Source: Arbacia lixula (lineage: Eukaryota; Echinodermata; Echinoidea; Arbacioida; Arbaciidae). From it: 64,000 bases of DNA. Below, in pieces: positions 52,101-54,010 of the stretch. The notes under the pieces were generated by a model, which did no database searches, had not been told where the DNA came from, and was given only the letters and a program-made list of their open reading frames with translations. The translations under genes were made by a program, and so were the position numbers. Positions within the stretch are counted from its first letter, which is position 1, and each line of letters begins with the position of its first letter. Location: NCBI GenBank assembly GCA_963669155.1, contig OZ022581.1:6958915-7022914 (forward strand). Reading direction: 5' to 3'.

Positions 52101-54010
52101 ATGCTGCAGTGCACGCAATGTTTACCATTGTGTAAAGATTTCCTTCAGATGGATGTACAACGTTAATACAATCCTTCTTAAGCAACATTTTTCCAATAAA
52201 GTTCCACAAAATATGATCTTGAAGGCTAGCTAAACAATTGAACTACTGATTGCACACATTAACGGTATCACATGTTTGTTATGAGAAAAGTTCTCAAAAC
52301 AGAGTAAAAACAAGCTGATGTCTGTACATGTCTGTGGGCCAAGTAGGTATACCCATTTCCCATGGTTAATGTAGCATCATGCTCATGACTTCCATATTTC
52401 AGCGCTCATTGAAAACCCATTCAAAAACTGCTGTTCCTATTATTATTTCATGTAAAAATGCACAAAAAAGTGCCCACTGATAATGTTCATTTCCAATACA
52501 ACATTTCTCTGAAATAAGGAAGGGTTGGAAATGATAAAGATAGCATGAACCATAATCCTGGCTGGCCCATTCTGCGACCATCTTGGCCCCTAGCCCAGTT
52601 TACAAAAACTGCCGTGTATACATCACTAAGATAATTCCTTGACATGGTTGTGACATGAATCTACAACCATGGTAGATTGATGTCACAACCATGTTAAGGA
52701 ATGTGGCCTTGTGGTCATGGCCCAATGGTTCTTCCAAGATTACAGGCTGTGTAATCTTTATGACGTCTGTCTCTTAAAATTATCTCCTTCAGGCTGAGTG
52801 TTGTGTTGTGCAAAATTTACAGCAAGGATTAGGAAAGGATTTCATCCGAATAAAGCTATTACATATTTGACATTTGACATTTTGACAGAACACCCTTTAC
52901 TTTTTTCCCAAAATAATGTAATCCTTGCTCAAAAGCACTCATTGCTTCTACATCTACATGTATGAACTTTGCACATGTGTCTTTGTATGTTGTGATTTAT
53001 GTTAGATGTTTGTCTGTGTTAATTAATGTAGGTGACTTCTATATCCTTTGCATTCATTTGTGTTATCTTTGCTGTTAACCATTTATTGTATTGTATTGTG
53101 TGTTTGTCAATGAGTAATTGGAGATGTCCCATTAATGTATCATGCAATATTATGCAGTTAGAGACTTGCAATAATAAAACTTGCATGATATTCTGGTTTG
53201 ACAACGTCTAGCAGTTCAGGAATGGAAGTAGGAATGTATGAATATGCTCTCTCTTCTTTTTTGAGGACTTCTTTTGTGCACACACATATAATGAAAGTGA
53301 AATTAAGGCTTTGTAGTCAATGAAGAAGAAGGGGATAAGTTCAACCCCCTTCAATGTAAATATAAATGCTTTCTTTCAATTTGTTTGATATTTTTCGTGT
53401 GTTTTACTACTCTGGCTGAGATATGAGGCGAGGGTATTCGATAGCCAAACTAAGCCATTTTCTTTAGATGTAAGTTGATGATACTGTAAAAACTGTCCTT
53501 ACAATAATTTGTATGCAGACTGCTCTGAAATAGTTCAAGCTTTTGGGTCTTTAGAAGAAATAGTGTTTGTGTAGACAGGTTTAGCACTGCAGTGAAATCT
53601 GCAAAGCAAGACTGCTTAAAGGAGACATAAGATGTGGTCTTTATAAGTAGGGGGTCTTTATGCAAACATCACTTTGATATAGGTTTTTACATGAACAATG
53701 TTGAAGGAATATAACAAATGTGGTCTGTATAGACAGGTCGTCTTTCTACACACTTGGTCCTTCTATGCAGGTCATTGCTAAAACATGTTTAAATGTATTT
53801 TAAAGTAAGCTGCTTTTTCTTGAATCTTTTCAGCAACTAATAAGGGCCAACCAGGATCTTGAGCGAATGAGACGGGAGCAGGAGGCCATGGCCAAGCGGC
53901 TCAGCGTCATCATGGGTAACGGCGCCCCCACGAGGCCACAGGTAGACAAGGCGCCCACGGCCACCACCCTCAAGGAGAATGCAGACCCTGAGCTGGGCGC
54001 CCCTTCATGA
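1388..54010 (+). CDS. KIF15: Kinesin-12 motor protein, KIF15/Xklp2/KRP180 orthologue (34 exons, 5' end missing)
   Basis: Plus-end-directed spindle kinesin; family members crosslink and slide microtubules and support spindle-pole separation in mitosis. The 34 exons join in frame into about 1,460 residues (human KIF15 has 1,388). Numbering here starts at the first whole codon, 1390. Order: motor domain about residues 15-355 (nucleotide pocket GQTGSGKT at 99-106, [10 protein letters not shown] in exon 6, switch I NRESSRSH in exon 7, switch [10 protein letters not shown] in exon 8), then the family-typical [11 protein letters not shown] after the motor, a Gly/Pro/Ser-rich linker, a long Glu/Lys/Gln-rich coiled coil, and the conserved C-terminal NVKLVGH segment. 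Key motor residues are intact, so the gene looks functional. All introns are GT-AG except the one after exon 26 (AT-AC). The start codon was not found: exon 1 opens mid-codon after an acceptor. Family assignment is by residue similarity to KIF15 along the whole length, from memory. Confidence 0.93.
2036..2210 (+). CDS. KIF15: KIF15 exon 2, start of motor domain
   Basis: Acceptor CATATAG, donor GTAAGTG. It encodes [13 protein letters not shown] (beta-1 of the motor) through [12 protein letters not shown] to NTTQ, matching the first motor strands of KIF15. It ends in phase 0. Confidence 0.95.
2211..3029. other. Intron with long poly-G tract
   Basis: Contains an uninterrupted run of about 22 G at 2683-2704, a T11G7 run near 2890 and a GGGTCAAAGGTCA motif at 2448-2460. 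No coding signal was seen. The next intron, 3107-3466, shows nothing recognisable. Confidence 0.7.
3030..3106 (+). CDS. KIF15: KIF15 exon 3, leads into the P-loop
   Basis: Acceptor TTAACAG, donor GTAAGT. Encodes ESVF through SGYNGTIFA and the first two bases of the Tyr codon before the P-loop. [18 protein letters not shown] is the kinesin nucleotide-binding signature, split between exons 3 and 4. Confidence 0.95.
3467..3504 (+). CDS. KIF15: KIF15 exon 4, P-loop
   Basis: A 38-base exon with acceptor TTGCAG and donor GTAAGT. It encodes [12 protein letters not shown], the complete Walker A loop (residues 99-106) that binds ATP phosphates. Phases 2 in and 1 out are consistent with its neighbours. 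Confidence 0.95.
3722..3886. mobile_element. Short palindromic MITE, 37-bp terminal inverted repeats
   Basis: GGGCCCCTGTAACATAAAG at 3722 is inverted at 3868-3886 as CTTTATGTTACGGGCCCC. The arms extend inward through a (T)GATCAATCGCAAA-like segment, about 37 bp in all. It is non-coding and lies in the intron between exons 4 and 5. The superfamily is not assignable. Confidence 0.75.
4074..4174 (+). CDS. KIF15: KIF15 exon 5, motor domain
   Basis: Acceptor TTTCCCAG, donor GTATGG. Encodes [20 protein letters not shown] through [10 protein letters not shown], which matches the [23 protein letters not shown] region of human KIF15. Ends in phase 0. Confidence 0.95.
4780..5087 (+). pseudogene. Two partial tandem copies of exon 6 (154-bp units)
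   Basis: Units starting at 4780 and 4934 repeat the polypyrimidine tract, the acceptor and the first ~75 bases of exon 6, then diverge at CTGGAT|CTAGCTTTTATACAC and run into the next unit. Starts 4780, 4934 and 5088 are exactly 154 bp apart. Copy 1 has an in-frame TGA at its second codon (CAT TGA); copy 2 reads [20 protein letters not shown] without a stop. Neither has a donor, and 154 is not a multiple of 3. Using the 4933 acceptor would add 154 bases, shift the frame and hit TGA at 5102. Best read as non-functional decoy exon ends. Confidence 0.88.
5088..5267 (+). CDS. KIF15: KIF15 exon 6, motor domain (complete copy)
   Basis: Acceptor TTCCTGCAG, donor GTAAGT. Sixty codons, phase 0 at both ends. 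Encodes [20 protein letters not shown] and [12 protein letters not shown], the core of the motor. This is the only one of three tandem acceptor copies that continues into the full exon with a donor. Confidence 0.95.
5784..5885 (+). CDS. KIF15: KIF15 exon 7, switch I
   Basis: Acceptor GTCTCAG, donor GTACGG; 34 codons, phase 0/0. Encodes [20 protein letters not shown] followed by [19 protein letters not shown] is the switch I loop that senses ATP gamma-phosphate. All signature residues are present. Confidence 0.95.
6101..7351. mobile_element. Helentron-like/pearl-type non-autonomous element 1
   Basis: TATGCCTCCGCC at 6101-6112 is inverted at 7308-7319 (GGCGGAGGCATA). Just inside the left end is a hairpin (GCCTCCGCC..GGCCGGAGGC), then a (GTCC)n tract at 6145-6225, then about six diverged tandem units, each with 'AAACATGGTACA..GATGGATCACTACTTGG' and 'GAGGTCAAAGGTCAATGAAC'. 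To the right of the inner repeat lie a hairpin GACTGC-GTG-GCAGTC (7326-7340) and CTAG at 7348-7351 before a T run. Subterminal inverted repeats plus a 3' hairpin and CTRR end are Helitron/Helentron features. The microsatellite plus tandem core is like pearl elements of bivalves. No protein is coded. Confidence 0.7.
7453..7842 (+). pseudogene. Degenerate and partial tandem copies of exon 8 (122-bp units)
   Basis: Starts at 7599, 7721 and 7843 (the true exon) are 122 bp apart. The two upstream units repeat intron end plus the first ~80 bases of exon 8 ([19 protein letters not shown] through SERQKDT), then read ATGGCTAATCTCTATATTCTGAT into the next acceptor. At 7599 the acceptor AG has decayed to CTCTG; at 7721 it is intact (CCCACAG). 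Further upstream, 7453-7598 holds two more, heavily decayed copies (CACCTGGTGGATCTGGTAGGGAAGC near 7460; GAGGAGAAGG at 7528). No donor; 122 is not a multiple of 3, so inclusion shifts frame. Confidence 0.88.
7843..8076 (+). CDS. KIF15: KIF15 exon 8, switch II
   Basis: Acceptor TTCCCACAG, donor GTATGT; 78 codons, phase 0/0. Encodes [14 protein letters not shown] (switch II), [20 protein letters not shown] and [14 protein letters not shown] (the helix alpha-5 and loop 12 region that contacts tubulin). All kinesin hallmarks are intact. It sits at the downstream end of a decaying tandem array of its own 5' half. Confidence 0.95.
8080..8505 (+). repeat. CT-rich low-complexity intron segment
   Basis: About 420 bases almost entirely T and C directly after the exon 8 donor, with TCTCTC and TTTCCC runs. 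It keeps a long frame open past exon 8, but this is compositional. No repeat family recognised. Confidence 0.85.
8594..8652 (+). CDS. KIF15: KIF15 exon 9, motor domain
   Basis: Acceptor GTATAG, donor GTAAGT. Encodes [19 protein letters not shown], equal to the [18 protein letters not shown] segment of the human protein. Ends in phase 2. Confidence 0.95.
8976..9182. repeat. Long hairpin, palindromic MITE
   Basis: Core arms 9026-9069 and 9082-9125 (44 nt each, one mismatch, 12-nt loop). The inversion continues outward through a purine-rich left arm (GGGAAAGGAAAAGGGAAG) and a matching pyrimidine right arm to AGCTAATTGGCAT at 8977 and ATGCCAATTCCTTTCAGCT at 9163-9181. Intronic and non-coding. 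Confidence 0.85.
9518..9581 (+). CDS. KIF15: KIF15 exon 10, end of motor domain
   Basis: Acceptor AACTGCAG, donor GTAAGT. Encodes [20 protein letters not shown] then R. This is the final motor helix and neck entry, equal to [21 protein letters not shown] in human KIF15. Confidence 0.95.
10072..10490. repeat. Interspersed repeat, further copies at 20524-20770 (inverted) and 55330-55800
   Basis: Shared blocks include 'TTCAA.TTGGCAATGTACTGAAA', 'AAATCCCACTTTTGCTCTTCAAATT' and 'GTGTTGCCACTTTAAAAGCCA'. The 20524 copy is in the opposite orientation. The 55330 copy is interrupted by a MITE at 55418-55649. No coding potential seen; family unknown to me. Confidence 0.65.
10745..12400. mobile_element. 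Helentron-like/pearl-type element 2, nine 157-bp core repeats
   Basis: TGTCTCGCCCAC at 10745-10756 is inverted as GTGGGCGAGAC at 12376-12386. After the left end come a hairpin (GTCTCGCC..GGCGAGAC) and a (CCGTCCGTCGT)n tract to 10870. Then nine tandem monomers marked by GTTTACCTGCAAGACTCTC at 10884, 11041, 11198, 11355, 11512, 11669, 11822, 11979 and 12136. The period is exactly 157 bp, with one 153-bp unit. Eight monomer junctions carry AAGGTCAAAGGTCATTTGAG followed by GTCA. Same plan as the element at 6101 but unrelated in sequence. Right end uncertain beyond 12386. No protein coded. Confidence 0.7.
12758..12917 (+). CDS. KIF15: KIF15 exon 11, neck and linker
   Basis: Acceptor TCCTCAG, donor GTAAGA, phase 0 in and 1 out. 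Starts [20 protein letters not shown], nearly identical to [20 protein letters not shown] of KIF15 and diagnostic for the subfamily. It then runs into a flexible Gly/Pro/Ser-rich segment ([20 protein letters not shown]). Confidence 0.94.
13650..13869. mobile_element. MITE with CTGTATACGCCAT terminal inverted repeats
   Basis: CTGTATACGCCATATATTTCG at 13650-13670 is inverted at 13849-13869 (CGAAATACATGGCGTATACAG). The interior is rich in TTCGCGA/TCGCGAA. Non-coding, in the intron between exons 11 and 12. The remainder of 12918-13991 shows no other recognisable feature. Confidence 0.8.
13992..14083 (+). CDS. KIF15: KIF15 exon 12, start of stalk
   Basis: Acceptor TTCTTTCAG, donor GTATGT. Encodes [20 protein letters not shown] and [10 protein letters not shown], aligning with YMEYFQEAMLFFKKSEQEKK of human KIF15. 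Phase 1 in, 0 out. Confidence 0.9.
14084..15004. other. Intron, no recognised feature
   Basis: AT-rich unique-looking sequence. A short inverted motif around 14711-14758 (GAGCCGGGTTTACCCAGTTCC..GGAACTGGGTGGG) resembles the hairpin at 26742-26837. No coding or RNA gene signal. Confidence 0.5.
15005..15166 (+). CDS. KIF15: KIF15 exon 13, coiled coil
   Basis: Acceptor CTCCTGCAG, donor GTGAGT; 54 codons, phase 0/0. Contains [11 protein letters not shown], matching QSNKMIVKFRE of human KIF15, a conserved block early in the stalk. High GC at third positions sets it off from the intron. Confidence 0.95.
15348..15448. repeat. Hairpin MITE, second copy at 38620-38712
   Basis: GTTCACACTTTGAACATGGTC at 15348 is inverted near 15433-15448, with a second matching block TTACACGGAC / GTCCGTGTAA. 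The intron 38620-38712 holds a related hairpin (GGTCTTTTTGTTACACAG..CTGTGTAACAAAAGGCC). Confidence 0.7.
15506..15704 (+). CDS. KIF15: KIF15 exon 14, coiled coil
   Basis: Acceptor ACTGCAG, donor GTCAGT. Encodes 66 codons including [13 protein letters not shown] and [19 protein letters not shown], equal to EIQTLREQIEHHP and ENHSLREENRRLRLLEPV in human KIF15. Ends in phase 1. Confidence 0.95.
16414..16541 (+). CDS. KIF15: KIF15 exon 15, linker and coiled coil
   Basis: Acceptor GTCCTGCAG, donor GTAAGT. Encodes a Ser/Thr/Pro-rich stretch ([16 protein letters not shown]) then a helix-forming [17 protein letters not shown] and TPTSTP look like possible kinase sites, by inference only. Phase 1 in, 0 out. 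Confidence 0.9.
16690..18860 (-). mobile_element. Antisense LINE remnant (ORF1, endonuclease, reverse transcriptase)
   Basis: Read on the minus strand in order. 18854-18420 has an L1-type ORF1 remnant ([20 protein letters not shown], then [20 protein letters not shown] after a break). 17600-17100 has an apurinic-endonuclease remnant ([32 protein letters not shown]). 17083-16690 has reverse transcriptase with motif [10 protein letters not shown], motif [12 protein letters not shown] and, after frameshifts, motif [12 protein letters not shown] at 16700-16730. Stops, frameshifts and a large gap between endonuclease and transcriptase make it dead. L1/Tx1-like by ORF1; the clade is not settled. 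Fills the intron between exons 15 and 16. Confidence 0.82.
19048..19227 (+). CDS. KIF15: KIF15 exon 16, coiled coil
   Basis: Acceptor TATCCAG, donor GTACAC; 60 codons, phase 0/0. [20 protein letters not shown] aligns with RQLELESELQSLQKANLNLE of human KIF15. Strong heptad pattern. Confidence 0.95.
19645..19884 (+). CDS. KIF15: KIF15 exon 17, stalk break
   Basis: Acceptor CTCCACAG, donor GTTTGT; 80 codons. Starts [15 protein letters not shown], matching KIITTPTKAYQLHSR of the human protein. A Ser/Asn/Gly-rich non-helical stretch follows, then an acidic helix ending [10 protein letters not shown]. This is a hinge in the stalk. Confidence 0.94.
19885..20916. other. Intron with old repeat copies
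   Basis: Contains GGTCAAAGGCC/AAAGGTCAAATG motifs at 20250-20300 typical of degraded Helentron-like cores, and at 20524-20770 an inverted copy of the repeat at 10072-10490. No coding signal. Confidence 0.55.
20917..21024 (+). CDS. KIF15: KIF15 exon 18, coiled coil
   Basis: Acceptor GAATCAG, donor GTAAGG; 36 codons, phase 0/0. Encodes [20 protein letters not shown] then [16 protein letters not shown], continuous heptads aligning with the AKLDEEEHKNLKLQQHVDKLEHH region. Confidence 0.93.
21265..21375. repeat. Interspersed repeat, copies at 30110-30420 and 61480-61772
   Basis: Shared block 'ATCATAACTTTCTTATC.T.TGATG' followed by 'CACTAATATGTTTCTTTCATGTTTCTG' and 'GGGTG.A'. The copy at 61480-61772 is the longest and also holds 'ATAATGGGAGAGCCCC'. 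Non-coding; family unknown. Confidence 0.7.
21585..21753 (+). pseudogene. Partial 5' copy of exon 19
   Basis: CACAG|CTCCACTCCACGGAATCCCAG at 21585 duplicates the acceptor and first ~35 bases of exon 19 (21754) 169 bp upstream. It reads [11 protein letters not shown] then TAG. The acceptor is intact but no donor follows, so use would truncate the protein. Confidence 0.85.
21754..21990 (+). CDS. KIF15: KIF15 exon 19, coiled coil
   Basis: Acceptor AAACACAG, donor GTTAGT; 79 codons, phase 0/0. Encodes [20 protein letters not shown] through [20 protein letters not shown], aligning with RIDWTKQQEELLSQLNVLEK and LRVVLHSADKELSSVK of KIF15. Both its ends have been copied into the flanking introns. 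Confidence 0.95.
21991..23015 (+). repeat. 120-bp minisatellite made of exon 19 3' end, donor and GT/GA tracts
   Basis: The last 36-70 bases of exon 19 with donor GATGCACAG|GTTAGT recur at donor positions 22223, 22343, 22463, 22583, 22703, 22823 and 23011. Four units (22286-22765) are identical and 120 bp long. Outer copies at 22150 and 22937 retain more exon (GAGAAGAAGCAG) and are more diverged. Units also contain (GT)n, (GA)n and, at the edges, poly-G. In the exon frame every copy stops at once after the donor (GTT AGT TAG). Confidence 0.93.
23470..23547 (+). CDS. KIF15: KIF15 exon 20, coiled coil
   Basis: Acceptor CTGCTAG, donor GTAAGA; 26 codons, phase 0/0. [20 protein letters not shown] aligns with LQLDNLRLENEKLLESK of human KIF15. 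Confidence 0.92.
23689..24110. mobile_element. Truncated copy of the CAGTCAAACCTG element
   Basis: Starts CAGTCAAACCTGTCTATAGC and follows the left ~400 bases of the element at 27735-29870, including GCGGCCACC repeats and CTGCATGACG.AATACA. The right end is missing. Confidence 0.8.
24178..24797. mobile_element. MITE with GGGGGTATTCC terminal inverted repeats
   Basis: GGGGGTATTCCGAAAA at the left is inverted at the right as TTTTTGGAATACCCCC, with the right end slipping into a C14 run. Inside are repeated GATAAAATTTTT blocks. It lies just before exon 21. Confidence 0.75.
24864..24980 (+). CDS. KIF15: KIF15 exon 21, coiled coil
   Basis: Acceptor CTTACAG, donor GTAAAA; 39 codons, phase 0/0. [20 protein letters not shown] aligns with DSYDNLQEIMKFEIDQL of KIF15, then [18 protein letters not shown] continues the heptads. 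Confidence 0.94.
24981..25875. other. Intron, no recognised feature
   Basis: Contains a short imperfect repeat of 'GCCCTGGAAAATGTTGAAAGAGCCCCC' (25430-25560) and A-rich runs. No coding signal. Confidence 0.5.
25876..26037 (+). CDS. KIF15: KIF15 exon 22, coiled coil
   Basis: Acceptor ACCTTAG, donor GTAATT; 54 codons, phase 0/0. Encodes [20 protein letters not shown] through [16 protein letters not shown], acidic/basic heptads typical of the stalk. Confidence 0.93.
26420..26840. repeat. Interspersed repeat ending in a 96-bp hairpin
   Basis: 26742-26837 folds perfectly but for a few bases (TAGTAGTAAGTTTGGGGAAT..ATTCCCCAAAACTTACTACT). The upstream part (CAACTACTGATTGCACACAT, ATGATCTTGAA) is related to the palindrome at 51726-52390. 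Confidence 0.75.
27257..27343 (+). CDS. KIF15: KIF15 exon 23, coiled coil
   Basis: Acceptor CTCTGCAG, donor GTAAGG; 29 codons, phase 0/0. Encodes [20 protein letters not shown] then LRIVEKEQQ. It aligns with the stalk around KVQKLEESLLATEKVISSLEK of KIF15. Confidence 0.92.
27735..29870. mobile_element. 2.1-kb non-coding DNA transposon, CAGTCAAACCTG termini, TA target site
   Basis: TA|CAGTCAAACCTGGCTATGCG at the left and CGCTATAGACAGGTTTGACT then G|TA at the right. Both subterminal regions carry (T)ATAGCGGCCACC repeats. The 2136-bp interior includes a GC-rich segment (28230-28390) and AT-rich sequence but no transposase. CAGT ends and TA duplication suggest a Tc1/mariner-class non-autonomous element. 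A truncated relative is at 23689. Confidence 0.8.
30076..30110. repeat. 3' terminal fragment of Helentron-like element 1 family
   Basis: GAGTGGCAGTCGAATTGCTCTA matches the right end of the element at 6101-7351 (GCGTGGCAGTCGAATTGCTCTAG). Immediately followed by the repeat described at 21265. Confidence 0.65.
30456..30683 (+). CDS. KIF15: KIF15 exon 24, coiled coil
   Basis: Acceptor TCTGACAG, donor GTAGGG; 76 codons, phase 0/0. Encodes [20 protein letters not shown] through [20 protein letters not shown]. It aligns with the VVADLMNQIQELRTSVCEK region of KIF15. Confidence 0.94.
30740..31125. repeat. (ATC)n trinucleotide array
   Basis: About 385 bases dominated by ATC/CCATC, with pure runs at 30891-30942 and 31090-31122. 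It opens artefactual His/Ser or Met frames on both strands. Confidence 0.95.
31514..31618 (+). CDS. KIF15: KIF15 exon 25, coiled coil
   Basis: Acceptor GATGTAG, donor GTATAC; 35 codons, phase 0/0. Encodes [20 protein letters not shown] then [15 protein letters not shown]. Heptad-rich, with weaker direct identity to vertebrate KIF15. Confidence 0.9.
32152..32357 (+). CDS. KIF15: KIF15 exon 26, ends at an AT-AC splice site
   Basis: Acceptor CCAACCAG. Encodes [20 protein letters not shown], aligning with LNQKKEEVEQKKNEYNFKMR of human KIF15, then a basic stretch [12 protein letters not shown] and VQELE. No GT donor gives a good join. The U12-type 5' site ATATCCTTT begins exactly at 32358 and joins a split Ser codon (TC|G) to exon 27, giving [14 protein letters not shown]. 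The frame stays open past the donor to TGA at 32512-32514, so intron retention would yield a short unrelated tail. Confidence 0.88.
33093..33758. repeat. Inverted repeat, ~96-bp arms, possible MITE
   Basis: CCACCCCTTAGCCACAATTT at 33111 and its inverse AAATTGTGGCTAAGGAGGGG near 33731. The arms continue inward to GTCAGAATCTGCCTGTTTGCC / GGCAAACAGGCAGATACTGA. The interior is AT-rich and non-coding. Confidence 0.7.
34421..36171. mobile_element. TIR element, TA target site, split by a Tc1-like insertion
   Basis: TA|GGGACCTTTCGATT at 34419 and AATCGAAAGGTCCC|TA at 36158-36173. Subterminal regions share GGCGTCA and GCGTCAACG motifs. Without the inserted 1,075 bp the host element is about 675 bp and non-coding. 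Confidence 0.78.
34711..35785 (-). mobile_element. Tc1-like transposon, 5' half of transposase deleted
   Basis: CAGTTGTCCTCAAAATTATT at 34711 is inverted at 35757-35785, with TA at both outer edges. A second, inner pair (TTCAAAATTATTCATACCCT at 34906; GGGTATGAATAATTCTGAAC at 35572) gives the IR/DR arrangement of Tc1-like elements. The minus strand from 35397 to 34951 encodes the transposase C-terminal half: QQDNDPKHT and NPIENLW supply the second and third acids of a DD34E triad. The DNA-binding domain and first catalytic Asp are missing, so it is non-autonomous. The transposase sequence looks young, with no stop in 148 residues. Confidence 0.9.
37017..37165. repeat. Palindromic repeat, ACAACAATGGCCATTGTG ends, copies at 38050 and 59678
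   Basis: CACACAACAATGGCCATTGT at the left and ACAATGGCCATTGTTGTGTT at the right, enclosing CTGTCAATCCACTAGCAACT and AATAATGCATGATGC. Each end is itself a palindrome. Copies at 38050-38203 and 59678-59828 share order and spacing. Confidence 0.8.
39021..39111 (+). CDS. KIF15: KIF15 exon 27, coiled coil
   Basis: Begins after CTCAC at 39020 (AT-AC intron), donor GTTTGT. One base completes Ser, then [20 protein letters not shown] and [10 protein letters not shown]. Alternative AG acceptors at 39028 and 39034 exist but have no matching-phase donor upstream that keeps the coiled coil. Confidence 0.88.
39173..39352 (+). pseudogene. Two decayed 3' copies of exon 27
   Basis: GGATGCCATGGAAGGAGAGCTG...AAAATGAAAATGTCAAGGGTTTGTAATGG (39173-39232) and GGATACCATGGCAAGAAAGCTG...AATAAGAATGTCTCAGGG (39292-39352) repeat the second half of exon 27 and its donor. 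Units of ~125 bp also share ATGATTTCATT upstream. No acceptor; donor partly kept in the first copy. Confidence 0.8.
39631..39723. repeat. Hairpin with 30-bp arms
   Basis: Arms 39631-39660 and 39694-39723 (GTACAAATTTGCCATAGCAC.TTGGTAACG), one mismatch, 33-nt loop. Intronic, probably MITE-derived. Confidence 0.85.
39956..40065 (+). CDS. KIF15: KIF15 exon 28, coiled coil
   Basis: Acceptor TTCCTCAG, donor GTAAGT, phase 0 in and 2 out. [20 protein letters not shown] aligns with MLKMKADLEEVQSALYNKE of human KIF15. [15 protein letters not shown] follows. Confidence 0.94.
40348..40685. mobile_element. Degraded 5' part of Helentron-like element 1 family
   Basis: CCTCCACCACAAAGTGGCTGGAGGCATTATGTTTTC and the following 'GCTTCAAACTTGGTACA..TGTGTATT' match 6103-6310, with the (GTCC)n tract decayed. 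The right end is absent; it stops at the exon 29 repeat array. Confidence 0.8.
40709..40973 (+). pseudogene. Two diverged tandem copies of exon 29 (131-bp units)
   Basis: ACAATATTGATTTCTAC recurs at 40711, 40842 and (ACAACATTG) 40974, so units are 131-132 bp. Each unit repeats intron end, acceptor-like ACAAAG/ACACAG and the 5' half of exon 29. Copy 1 reads [20 protein letters not shown]; copy 2 reads [20 protein letters not shown]. Both lack stops in the exon frame within the copied part. Copy 2 has AAG|A at 40874 and CCAG|GTGTGTG at 40937, giving a 63-base segment with the same entry and exit phase as its neighbours. Confidence 0.82.
41008..41133 (+). CDS. KIF15: KIF15 exon 29, coiled coil
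   Basis: Acceptor TACACAG, donor GTAAGT; phase 2 in and out. Encodes [20 protein letters not shown] then [20 protein letters not shown]. The last complete unit of a three-copy tandem array. Confidence 0.92.
41840..41911 (+). CDS. KIF15: KIF15 exon 30, coiled coil
   Basis: Acceptor CCAACAG, donor GTATGA, phase 2 in and out. Encodes [20 protein letters not shown] then ELD, finishing in a split Arg codon. The donor merges directly into a TGAA microsatellite. Confidence 0.92.
41914..42945. repeat. (TGAA)n array with decayed extension
   Basis: A pure TGAA run of about 155 bases (41917-42070) starts 5 bases after the exon 30 donor. It is followed by ~870 bases of degenerate GGATGGAATGAA/GGAAGGAGTGATGGAATGAA repeats. 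Confidence 0.95.
43627..43720 (+). CDS. KIF15: KIF15 exon 31, coiled coil
   Basis: Acceptor TTTACCAG, donor GTAAGA, phase 2 in and 0 out. [20 protein letters not shown] then [11 protein letters not shown] aligns with TLESKAFQEKEQLRSKLEEMYEER of human KIF15. Confidence 0.95.
44021..45548. mobile_element. 1.5-kb TIR element, GTTAAAGTAGAAC termini
   Basis: GTTAAAGTAGAACTCCATTG at 44021 and CAATGGTGTTCTACTTTAAC ending at 45548, the match extending to TCTAAATATA/TATATATCTAAA. Ends can be read as TTAA target sites flanking AGTAGAAC termini. The interior has a GC- and CpG-richer block (44460-45060) but no recognisable protein. Confidence 0.7.
45549..46589. other. Intron with GGTCA-containing degraded repeat
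   Basis: GAAGGTCAAGGTCAAATC at 45563 and AAAGGTCAAAGGTTATGGGTCAAG at 46308 with 'AACATGGTACAGTGATGATAT' mark an old dispersed repeat. Nothing else recognised. Confidence 0.5.
46590..46721 (+). CDS. KIF15: KIF15 exon 32, conserved C-terminal segment
   Basis: Acceptor CCTTTTAG, donor GTACGG; 44 codons, phase 0/0. [20 protein letters not shown] then [17 protein letters not shown] matches EENGKLVGHQNLHQKIQYVVRLKKENVRL of human KIF15, the best conserved part of the tail. Confidence 0.96.
47897..48120 (+). mobile_element. LINE tail fragment (reverse transcriptase C-terminus)
   Basis: Reads [20 protein letters not shown] then [17 protein letters not shown], the motif found at the C-terminus of many non-LTR reverse transcriptases. 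Short, 5' truncated and frameshifted. Confidence 0.72.
48824..49288 (+). mobile_element. LINE tail fragment (RTE/Jockey-like reverse transcriptase C-terminus)
   Basis: Encodes [55 protein letters not shown], then an in-frame TAG (49193-49195), then [20 protein letters not shown] and QQWIDNG before TGA. This is the characteristic end of a non-LTR retrotransposon ORF2. The nonsense codon and 5' truncation make it inactive. Confidence 0.85.
50288..50308 (+). CDS. KIF15: KIF15 exon 33, 21-base microexon
   Basis: Acceptor ATTCTAG, donor GTTAGT. Encodes EKDELEK, exactly one heptad, phase 0/0. It fits between VLKE of exon 32 and [10 protein letters not shown] of exon 34. Skipping would also keep frame, so it could be alternative. 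Called from splice sites and heptad fit alone. Confidence 0.7.
50404..50555. repeat. (GA)n-rich low-complexity tract
   Basis: Purine-only stretch of GAGAGA/AAAGAAAA. It creates Ser/Leu/Phe frames on the other strand. Confidence 0.9.
51150..51460. repeat. GC-rich palindromic element with GGCCGGCC repeats
   Basis: CCTCATTTACACCAAAAGGC at 51154 is inverted as TTTAGCTTGGTGTAAATGGGG at 51436-51456. Inside are at least seven AGGCCGGCC/GAGGCC blocks in both orientations. It sits in an outer repeat carrying GGTGGGGCTAAG/TAGCCCCA. Confidence 0.8.
51726..52390. repeat. Long palindrome (~665 bp), related to 26420-26840
   Basis: AGTCATGAGCATGATGCTGC at 51726 is inverted at 52371-52390. A second, inner pair (GCTAGCCTTCAAGATCATAT..GGAACTTTATTGGA at 51877; TCCAATAAAGTTCCACAAAA..TTGAAGGCTAGC near 52193-52230) has few mismatches. 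Non-coding. Confidence 0.85.
52634..52702. repeat. 69-nt hairpin, 31-bp arms, 7-nt loop
   Basis: ATTCCTTGACATGGTTGTGA at 52634 pairs with TCACAACCATGTTAAGGAAT ending at 52702; two mismatches in 31 bp. In the last intron. Could be a small MITE or a pre-miRNA-like transcript; nothing proves expression. Confidence 0.85.
53834..54010 (+). CDS. KIF15: KIF15 exon 34, C-terminus and stop
   Basis: Acceptor CTTTTCAG. Encodes [20 protein letters not shown] then [20 protein letters not shown] and a short tail [12 protein letters not shown] with TGA at 54008-54010. The last coiled-coil heptads are followed by a disordered tail. Confidence 0.94.
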   Translation, partial: QLIRANQDLERMRREQEAMAKRLSVIMGNGAPTRPQVDKAPTATTLKENADPELGAPS

